From contig JBKDZN010000057.1 of assembly GCA_047971245.1 (NCBI GenBank), positions 9,193 through 73,192 of the forward strand: a stretch of DNA of 64,000 bases, written 5' to 3'. The notes beneath the pieces are model-generated. The model did no database searches. It was not told the DNA's origin and worked only from the letters and a program-made list of their open reading frames with translations. Source of the DNA: CADEDH01 sp047971245 (GTDB taxonomy: Bacteria > Actinomycetota > Acidimicrobiia > Acidimicrobiales > SZUA-35). Numbering within the stretch: the stretch's first letter is position 1; each line of letters starts with the position of its first letter. Positions 58,471-64,000 of this stretch are shown piece by piece. The position numbers were made by a program, and so were the translations under genes.

Positions 58471-58502
58471 GGGCTGGTCAGTCCCCTGGGGCTGACCAGC
58501 CC
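58471..58502 (+). terminator. Hairpin terminator after the lipoprotein gene
   Basis: A perfect 11-bp stem (58471-58481 with 58492-58502) and a 10-nt loop lie 4 bp after the stop. No U tract follows. Confidence 0.7.
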
Positions 58503-58575
58503 AAACGTCGGTCAGGTGGTGAACGCCGCAGGCCCGGGTGTGAACCGGTGTCCGGCTCGTACCCGGGCGTTCGGG

Positions 58576-58887
58576 TTACGCCACGGTCCGGTAGGCCTCG
58601 GCTCGCTGGGCGCGTACGAGGTTCCGACGCTTCCACGCTTTCGTCTTCCAGACCTTGAACCGGCGGCGGGCCACCGGCGTCGGGGTCCGCTCCGACGGAT
58701 CGGCCTTGCGGGAGGTGTGGACCGGACGGGGGAGCGCGAGATTCTCGGGCTCGTCAAGGGTGGCCAGCTCCACGTGGGCGGCTCGGCGCACTCTCCGGTG
58801 TTCCACCTGCCGGGCGTATCGGGTCGGCTTGTGGACCGACGCCACTCCGGGCTTCCGCAGACGATTCGAACGCGTGCGTTGCGACAT
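58576..58887 (-). CDS. Small basic protein of unknown function
   Basis: A 103-residue, very basic protein (about 30% Arg/Lys), for example KPTRYARQVEHRRVRRAAHVE and ARRRFKVWKTKAWKRRNLVRAQ. GGAAGGGAG precedes the ATG. The composition suggests nucleic-acid binding or ribosome association. No family is recognised. Confidence 0.65.
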   Translation of the reverse strand: MSQRTRSNRLRKPGVASVHKPTRYARQVEHRRVRRAAHVELATLDEPENLALPRPVHTSRKADPSERTPTPVARRRFKVWKTKAWKRRNLVRAQRAEAYRTVA

Positions 58888-59117
58888 CGCACTCCCTTCC
58901 TCGGGAGGCCCGACCCTGTTCGGTGCCGGACCTTAGGGTGGATGGTGTGCTCACTGATAGTGGCGCAGATCTGTCCCGTTGACCAGAGATATCTGAAATC
59001 GCGATAAATCGGTGCGCCAGGCAGATTGACCGGGCGGAAACGGTCGGATGGCCCGGTACTGGTCGGCGACCGCCGGTGCCACCGACCGGTGATTCCACCG
59101 GCGGCTACCGTGGCCGG

Positions 59118-59215
59118 CCGTGGAACAGGACCGTGCCATGGAACAGGACCGTGCCGTGGAACAGGACCGCGCCGTGGAACAGGACCGCGCCGTGGAACAG
59201 GACCGCGCCGTGGGG
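59118..59215 (+). repeat. 18-bp coding tandem repeats
   Basis: About five tandem copies of an 18-bp unit of the form CCGTGGAACAGGACCGCG encode (M/V)EQDRA. The copies are nearly identical, so the array expanded recently. No spacers are present, so this is not a CRISPR array. Confidence 0.9.
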
Positions 59216-59455
59216 GAAGACCGTTCCGTGGGGTACGACCGGGCGTCCCGACCCGCTGGGGATGACCCGGCTACGGCCGCGGCGCTTCCGGCGGCGCGGC
59301 CCGGGTCGGTGCCCGATGACGAGCCCCGCCGCCTGGCCGGTCCGGTGTCGATGGCCCAGCTCGACGGTCTGGCCGCCGAACTCGACGGCATCGACGCGGC
59401 CTTGGCCCGCATGGACGCCGCCCGCACCGGTGATCGGCCGGCCGCCGGTGGGTGA
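59120..59455 (+). CDS. Small protein with N-terminal EQDRA repeats
   Basis: A 111-residue protein. Residues 1-31 are five hexapeptide repeats VEQDRA. A variable linker follows, and the C-terminal helix MAQLDGLAAELDGIDAALARMDA resembles the coiled coil of DksA/TraR-type proteins without the zinc finger. The GTG at 59120 follows TACCGT (59106-59111) by 8 nt (leaderless), and the repeat begins at the very start codon. Function unknown. Confidence 0.65.
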   Translation: MEQDRAMEQDRAVEQDRAVEQDRAVEQDRAVGEDRSVGYDRASRPAGDDPATAAALPAARPGSVPDDEPRRLAGPVSMAQLDGLAAELDGIDAALARMDAARTGDRPAAGG

Positions 59456-59473
59456 GCGGCCCCGGCGGGGTGG

Positions 59474-60112
59474 TCACACCCGGTCCGGCGTGCCCCCGGT
59501 GCCCAGATCGGACGGGATCAGCTCCACCCGCTCACCGGCGATGAGGCTCGCACCGTCGGTGTCGAACACCCGCCCGTGAAGGTTGGGGGTGCGGCCCCGC
59601 CGGACATCCAGGTGGTTCTCGAGCGCCCCGATCACGCCGCCGTGGCTCACCACCAACACCGTCGCCCCAGGTAGTTCGGCGGCCAGCTCGCCCAGGGCCC
59701 CGACGGCCCGGCGCAGCACCGTCTCGTCGGGCTCCCAGTCGTCGGGCCGTCGGCCGGAATCGATCCAGCCCGGCCGCGACGCCTCGATCTCCTCGGTGGT
59801 CAGGCCCGACCAGGCCCCGGCGTGACGTTCGCGCAGGTCGTCCACCACGATGACCGGACCGACGCCGATCGCGTCGGCGATCGTGGTCGCCGTCTCCAGG
59901 GCTCGGACCTGCGGCGAGGCGGCAATGGCTTCGACCGCCCCGATCCGTGCCGCGGCCGCGGCCGCCTGGCGACGACCGTGGGCGGACAGTGGCGGATCGG
60001 CCTGCCCCTGCCACCGGCCCTGAGCGTTCCACGTCGACTGGCCGTGGCGGACCAGGAGGAGGCGGGTGTGACCAGCGGGGATGGGCCCGTCCGGTGCCGA
60101 TGGTTGCTGCAT
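59474..60112 (-). CDS. Histidine phosphatase family protein (phosphoglycerate mutase-like)
   Basis: A 212-residue protein with the phospho-acceptor motif LLLVRHGQSTWNAQGRWQGQADPPLSAHGRRQA and the second catalytic His in VLVVSHGGVIGALE. Members act as acid phosphatases, sugar phosphatases or mutases, and the substrate is not predictable here. It stands alone on the minus strand. Confidence 0.92.
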   Translation of the reverse strand: MQQPSAPDGPIPAGHTRLLLVRHGQSTWNAQGRWQGQADPPLSAHGRRQAAAAAARIGAVEAIAASPQVRALETATTIADAIGVGPVIVVDDLRERHAGAWSGLTTEEIEASRPGWIDSGRRPDDWEPDETVLRRAVGALGELAAELPGATVLVVSHGGVIGALENHLDVRRGRTPNLHGRVFDTDGASLIAGERVELIPSDLGTGGTPDRV

Positions 60113-60202
60113 GCGGCCTGAGGCTACCGCCCCCCGGCCGGCCCGCCGGACGAAGCGTTGTTGCCGTCGTGTCGGCTCCCGATAGCTGGCACACTACGAC
60201 TC

Positions 60203-60439
60203 GTGGTGATGCTTCGCCTGTTCGCCCATGCTCGTGAGGCAGCCGGCACGGCCCGGGTCCAACTCCCCGGCGTGACCGTCGGAGAGGTGCTCGACGAGGC
60301 CTGTCACCGGTACGGCTCCGGGTTCGCCACCGTGCTCGATGGCTCCAAGGTGTGGTTGAACGGCCAACCGGCCGAACGCTCGGCCCCGGTAACCGATGAC
60401 GACGAAGTGGCCGTACTGCCCCCGGTGTCGGGCGGATGA
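60203..60439 (+). CDS. MoaD/ThiS-like sulfur carrier protein
   Basis: A 78-residue ubiquitin-like protein ending in the required GG (LPPVSGG), with VTVGEVLDEACHRYGSGFATVLDGSKVWLNGQPAE typical of the MoaD family. It would carry sulfur as a C-terminal thiocarboxylate for molybdopterin or another cofactor. The start is ambiguous among GTG 60203, GTG 60206 and ATG 60209. The stop overlaps the next ATG (GATGA). Confidence 0.87.
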   Translation: MVMLRLFAHAREAAGTARVQLPGVTVGEVLDEACHRYGSGFATVLDGSKVWLNGQPAERSAPVTDDDEVAVLPPVSGG

Positions 60440-61671
60440 GCAGGAACCGATCGGGTCGGCACCCCGACCCCGGCTGGAATCGGCCGGCCGATCCGTACCC
60501 CGACTACGGGGCCGACCCCGATGGGGCCGCCGGGCTCCCGGAGCGTCCCCGCTCGCCGGAGGGCCCGGTCACGCCCGGCCCGGACCATCGGCTCGACCCA
60601 CCGGTCGCTCAACCGACCGACACCGGCCCGGCCCCCCAGGCGTTCGCCGACCCGGTCCCACCGGATCGGGGTTACGCCGCGCCGGTCGAGGATCCTCACC
60701 TCGCCCAGGGGTTCCATCACCAGATGGCGGAACCCGCTGGGGCCGACAGCTACGCCGAACCCGCCCCCACCGACGGGGGCGCCGGTCGACCGGCCGTGGC
60801 CGCGGCGCCGCCGCGCCAGCCAATCGACCCGCGGAACCTGACCCGCCGGCAACGGCGGCGGCTCAGGCTGCAACGCCAGGCCCAGGCCCGCGAGGCCCGG
60901 TGGCGCAACAGCCGCTACGCCGTTCCCTACCCGATCGACGGCCCTCGCATCACGCTCGGGGTGCTCTGGTTCGCCCTGATCATGCTGGCCGCCCTGGTGT
61001 CGCCCCTGGCCGTGGCGGCCCTGGTGTCGATCGTGGCCGCTCTGGCCGGGCTGCAGACGGCGCACGCCTGGATCCCCCGGGAGCCGACGGTCCGGTGGAC
61101 CTCCATGGCGGCCGCCGGCGCCGGTGCCTTCGCCGGCCTGCTCGGTCCGGCCGGCGCGGTGGCCGGAGCGGTCCTCACCATCGTGCTGGGCCTGCTGCTG
61201 GTCATCGCGGCCCCCATGCGGGGATGGTCCGCCGGCGCGGTAGTCGGTGTGGTGGCCCGGGCGGCCATCTTCCCGGCCCTGGCCGGCTCGTCGATGATCG
61301 TGCTCGACCAGATCAACCCGGTCGCACTGATCTCGCTGGTCGCCCTGGTCAGCGCGTACGAGACCGGTGACTACCTGATCGGCACCGGGTCGTCGAACGG
61401 GGTGGAGGGTCCGCTGGCCGGGTTCTTCTCCCTCGCCGCGGTGGGGTTCACCCTGTGGGTGATCAGCCCGGCGTTGTTCGGACGCCAGGGGGTGATCCTC
61501 TTCGCCGTGCTGGCCGCCGTGTGCTGCGTGTTGGGCCAGGTCCTGGCCTCGGCTCTGCTGCCGCGCGGCGCAGCCTGGGCCCCGGCCCTCCGCCGACTCG
61601 ACTCCTACCTGCTGGCCGCCCCGATCTGGATGGTGCTGTTGTCGGGGACCGCGGTGCGGACCCACCTGTGA
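60436..61671 (+). CDS. Membrane protein with long disordered N-terminus
   Basis: A 411-residue protein. The first 150 residues are disordered Pro/Asp-rich, ending in a basic Arg/Gln stretch (RRQRRRLRLQRQAQAREARW). About eight membrane helices follow. The segment VALVSAYETGDYLIGTGSSNGVEGPLAG faintly recalls the phosphatidate cytidylyltransferase signature, but the key charged residues are not all there. It is coupled to the MoaD-like gene. Function unknown. Confidence 0.75.
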   Translation: MSRNRSGRHPDPGWNRPADPYPDYGADPDGAAGLPERPRSPEGPVTPGPDHRLDPPVAQPTDTGPAPQAFADPVPPDRGYAAPVEDPHLAQGFHHQMAEPAGADSYAEPAPTDGGAGRPAVAAAPPRQPIDPRNLTRRQRRRLRLQRQAQAREARWRNSRYAVPYPIDGPRITLGVLWFALIMLAALVSPLAVAALVSIVAALAGLQTAHAWIPREPTVRWTSMAAAGAGAFAGLLGPAGAVAGAVLTIVLGLLLVIAAPMRGWSAGAVVGVVARAAIFPALAGSSMIVLDQINPVALISLVALVSAYETGDYLIGTGSSNGVEGPLAGFFSLAAVGFTLWVISPALFGRQGVILFAVLAAVCCVLGQVLASALLPRGAAWAPALRRLDSYLLAAPIWMVLLSGTAVRTHL

Positions 61672-61697
61672 GCCCCCCACCGGTAGCATGACGAGTC

Positions 61698-62240
61698 GTG
61701 CACGCCGATCTGCAACGTCTTCTCGACCGTGACCTCACCCCGGACCCGGCCGCCGTCCCGCTTCCCGATCTGCGCCGGATCCGTAACGCCTGCAGTGACG
61801 CCGAAGGCGACGTCTCCCTGACCCGGCGGGTGGTGCAGGGGCGGCTCGACATTGTCGGCCACGAACTCCGGCGCCGCTCCGGTTCCGACGACGAAGCGGC
61901 TCCCGCCCCCGGCGTGCTCTACGACATTCCCGAACTGCTGGCCGAGGCCGGTGACCGCACGGCACCCCCCGGTCGCCGACGGGTGGGGATCGGCGCCCCG
62001 GGAGCGATCGCCGGGACCCTGCTCGCCGAGGTCGACCGGATCGCGTCACCCGAGACCCTCGGATCGCTCGACCGGTTGGACACCGACGCCCTGCGCCTGT
62101 TGGTGGACCGGCTCCGGGACTACGAGACCGGCCTGTCCGAAACCCGCCGCCGGTTGCACGATCGGATCGACGTGATCCAGGTCGAGATCGCCCGCCGTTA
62201 CCGGGACGGCGAAGCGTCGGTCGACTCGTTGCTCGGCTGA
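61698..62240 (+). CDS. RsiG-like c-di-GMP-binding anti-sigma factor
   Basis: A 180-residue helical protein with two copies of the c-di-GMP motif E(x3)S(x2)R(x3)Q(x3)D known from Streptomyces RsiG. The first is exact (E36, S40, R43, Q47, D51). The second has His for Gln (E143, S147, R150, H154, D158). RsiG forms an antiparallel coiled coil that, with c-di-GMP, sequesters the sporulation sigma factor WhiG. The GTG at 61698 lies 8 nt after TAGCAT (leaderless). No whiG-like gene is in the window. Confidence 0.88.
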   Translation: MHADLQRLLDRDLTPDPAAVPLPDLRRIRNACSDAEGDVSLTRRVVQGRLDIVGHELRRRSGSDDEAAPAPGVLYDIPELLAEAGDRTAPPGRRRVGIGAPGAIAGTLLAEVDRIASPETLGSLDRLDTDALRLLVDRLRDYETGLSETRRRLHDRIDVIQVEIARRYRDGEASVDSLLG

Positions 62241-62245
62241 TCGGC

Positions 62246-63574
62246 GTGGGTGGCGGGGCCATGCGGCGGGTGGCCATGCTGTCGCTCCACACCTCTCCGC
62301 TGGCCCAGCCGGGGACCGGCGACTCGGGGGGCATGAACGTCTACGTCCGGGAGCTCTCCTCGGCGCTGGCCGAGGCGGGGATCGAGACCCGGGTCTACGT
62401 GCGCCGCTGGAGCGACGATCTCGACCCGGTGGTCGAGGTGGAGCCCGGGTTCCGGGTGGTGCACGTGCCGGCCGGCCCGACCGGGCTGGCCAAGGAGGAC
62501 CTCCCCGCCCAGGTCGACGCGTTCACCGCCGGTGTCCGGGCCGACCTCGACCGGTTCGAGCCCGACGTGATCCACGCCAACTACTGGTTGTCGGGTGTGG
62601 CCGGCCGGCAGCTCAAGGACCAGCTCGGACTACCCCTGGTGTCCACCTTCCACACCCTGGCCCGGGTCAAGGCCGAGGTGGGGGAACCCGAACCCGACAT
62701 CCGGGTCCGAGCCGAGGCGGCGATCATGGCCGGCTCCGACGTGGTGGTGGCCAACTGCACGGCCGAGGCCGACGAACTGGTGAACCACTACGGGGTGCCC
62801 CGGGACCGGATCGAGATCGTCCCGCCCGGCGTCGACCACGCCCTGTTCTCACCCGGCAGCCAGGCCGGTGCCCGCTGGGCCCTGCAGACCGACGACCGGC
62901 CCCTGCTGCTGTTCGTGGGCCGGATCCAGCCCCTCAAGGGCGTCGACGTGGCGGTGGAGGCCCTCGCCGCCCTCCGTCACCGTGACGCCCGCCTGTGGAT
63001 CGTGGGCGGCGCCAGCGGCACCGGGGGCGGCCGGGAGGTGGAGCGGGTCGAGAAACTGATCGCCCGCCACGGCCTCGGCGGCCGGGTCCACTTCGTCGCC
63101 CCCCGACCCCACCACCTCCTCGGTTCCTACTACCGGGCTGCGGACGTCTGTCTGGTGCCCAGCCGGTCCGAGTCGTTCGGTCTGGTCGCCCTGGAGGCGG
63201 CCGCCTGCGGGGTCCCCACCGTGGCGTCGGCCGTGGGCGGTCTCACCACGCTCGTCGACCACGGCCACACGGGTTACCTGGTCGACGGCCGTGACCCCGT
63301 CGACTACGCGGCCTGGGTCGACACCATCCTGGGTGATCCGGTGCTGGCCCGGCGACTGTCGATCTCCGCGGCGGCCCGGGGCCGCACCTACACCTGGAGT
63401 GCGGCCGCGGCCCGGCTCCGCCGGATCTACCGCGACCTCACCGCACCGACGATCCCCACCCCGACCGCGGCCCCCAGCCCGGCGATGGTCCCCACCCTCC
63501 GCCCCGGTGCCGCCCCCGCCCCGGTCGGAGATCCCGACGCCCCCGACCACCTCCCCGAACGGAGCCTGCCGTGA
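62246..63574 (+). CDS. mshA: D-inositol-3-phosphate glycosyltransferase
   Basis: A 442-residue GT-B glycosyltransferase that makes the first mycothiol intermediate from UDP-GlcNAc and inositol phosphate. Hallmarks are LHTSPLAQPGTGDSGGMNVYVRELS, HANYWLSGVAG, VSTFHTLARVKA, PPGVDHALFSPG, LLLFVGRIQPLKGVDVAVEAL and the nucleotide-sugar motif SRSESFGLVALEAAACGVPTVAS. A Pro/Ala-rich tail of about 45 residues is unusual. GTG 62246 or ATG 62261 may be the start. The stop overlaps the next GTG. A 51-bp piece (63117-63167) recurs at the right edge. Confidence 0.95.
   Translation: MGGGAMRRVAMLSLHTSPLAQPGTGDSGGMNVYVRELSSALAEAGIETRVYVRRWSDDLDPVVEVEPGFRVVHVPAGPTGLAKEDLPAQVDAFTAGVRADLDRFEPDVIHANYWLSGVAGRQLKDQLGLPLVSTFHTLARVKAEVGEPEPDIRVRAEAAIMAGSDVVVANCTAEADELVNHYGVPRDRIEIVPPGVDHALFSPGSQAGARWALQTDDRPLLLFVGRIQPLKGVDVAVEALAALRHRDARLWIVGGASGTGGGREVERVEKLIARHGLGGRVHFVAPRPHHLLGSYYRAADVCLVPSRSESFGLVALEAAACGVPTVASAVGGLTTLVDHGHTGYLVDGRDPVDYAAWVDTILGDPVLARRLSISAAARGRTYTWSAAAARLRRIYRDLTAPTIPTPTAAPSPAMVPTLRPGAAPAPVGDPDAPDHLPERSLP
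63117..63167 (+). repeat. 51-bp direct repeat, first copy (inside mshA)
   Basis: Identical to 63950-64000. This is the natural context, coding LGSYYRAADVCLVPSR in the GT-B fold. Confidence 0.95.
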
Positions 63575-64000
63575 CCGTGCCCGCCGAACCCCCCGCGCTC
63601 GACGCCCTCGCCGCCGTGATCGACCTGTGGCTCGCCGGTGAGCTGGCCGGCAACCCGGCCGTGGCCACGGTGGAGGCCGGGGTCGACGGGCCCCACTCCT
63701 GGTACGTGCGGATGAACGGTGAGGCCAAGGACGCCTACACCGTCCGGTTCCACCTGCGGCAACGGACCCTCCGCTACGAGACCTACTTCATGCCGTCGCC
63801 CGTGGAGCAGCGGGAGGAGCTCTTCGAGCACCTGCTGCGGCGGAACACCGGTATGTACGGCGGCAGCTTCGTCGTCGGGGAGGAGGACGCGGTGTTCATC
63901 GCCGGACGCCTGGCCCTCGCCCTCATCACCCCCGACGAGCTCGACCGGGTCCTCGGTTCCTACTACCGGGCTGCGGACGTCTGTCTGGTGCCCAGCCGGT
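63571..64000 (+). CDS. YbjN-domain protein, partial (right edge; end possibly chimeric)
   Basis: At least 143 residues of a YbjN-type fold (tetrameric stress-response/chaperone-like): LAGELAGNPAVATVEAGVDGPHSWYVRM, RYETYFMPSPVEQREELFEHLLRRN and FVVGEEDAVFIAGRLAL. It overlaps the mshA stop (GTGA), the usual neighbour in actinobacteria. From 63950 the sequence is identical to mshA 63117-63167 and in frame, giving GSYYRAADVCLVPSR. The natural C-terminus is therefore probably missing. Confidence 0.8.
   Translation, partial: MTVPAEPPALDALAAVIDLWLAGELAGNPAVATVEAGVDGPHSWYVRMNGEAKDAYTVRFHLRQRTLRYETYFMPSPVEQREELFEHLLRRNTGMYGGSFVVGEEDAVFIAGRLALALITPDELDRVLGSYYRAADVCLVPSR
63950..64000 (+). repeat. 51-bp direct repeat, second copy (window end)
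   Basis: An exact copy of 63117-63167 at the last bases of the window, inside the YbjN gene. The base before the match differs, and the copy may continue past the edge. Confidence 0.95.

Noticed and set aside
59118..59215. Possible CRISPR array from short repeats
   Set aside because: The units are contiguous 18-mers without spacers and encode a peptide repeat in frame.

Overview
The window is about 70% G+C and looks like a high-GC actinobacterium, most likely from class Acidimicrobiia. Supporting signs are a WhiB regulator, mycothiol biosynthesis (mshA), F420/flavin LLM-type oxidoreductases, a DUF2017 protein next to clpS, the tRNA order Glu-Asp-Phe, and an RsiG-type c-di-GMP-binding anti-sigma factor. 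Many genes start directly at or near the transcript 5' end: a TAnnnT hexamer lies 6-8 nt before the start codon and there is no Shine-Dalgarno site.

Layout. 1-1.6 kb: a cobalamin riboswitch ahead of a ChlI/ChlD-type (probably cobalt) chelatase that runs off the left edge, and a tRNA-Glu/Asp/Phe operon. 1.7-13.2 kb: DUF2017, clpS, heme A synthase, heme O synthase and a long aa3-type cytochrome c oxidase operon. This operon begins with two oxidase-like genes (subunit I-like and subunit III-like) whose products lack the metal-ligand histidines. It continues with the real subunits II (fused to cytochrome c), I, III and IV and a CtaG-like assembly factor. 13.2-31.8 kb: a housekeeping and mixed region with pdxH, two LLM oxidoreductases, ccdA/tlpA, whiB, an acyl-ACP thioesterase, oligoribonuclease, dUTPase, an ATP-dependent DNA ligase, an acyl-ACP desaturase, threonine dehydratase, an LppM-like repeat lipoprotein, a glutaminyl cyclase, an M20 amidohydrolase and a Na/Pi-PhoU pair.

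32-34.6 kb is a lower-GC patch on the minus strand. It encodes a caspase-like protein with no catalytic His or Cys fused to an RDD membrane domain, a trypsin-like protease, and a secreted protein resembling potato inhibitor I. 34.8-46.8 kb is a catabolic island: a GntR/FCD regulator, a complete oligopeptide-type ABC importer, an amidohydrolase, a RutA-like flavin monooxygenase, two RidA/RutC proteins, an HSL-family hydrolase and an FMN reductase. The same ATGAGATCTCA palindrome lies before the importer operon and before the binding-protein gene. The arrangement suggests import and oxidative ring opening of a nitrogen heterocycle. A carbamoylase and a diaminopropionate ammonia-lyase-like gene follow at 48.5-50.9 kb.

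51-53.7 kb holds an NAD-kinase-like gene and an SPFH-domain gene, divergent from an NrtR-type Nudix regulator. 53.8-64 kb holds an ABC exporter with a divergent MarR gene, a VapBC-like pair beside tRNA-Lys, a beta-propeller-like lipoprotein, a histidine phosphatase, a MoaD/ThiS-like protein, an unusual membrane protein, RsiG, MshA and the start of a YbjN-domain protein. The last 51 bases exactly repeat part of mshA, which suggests an assembly artefact or a recombination junction at the right edge.
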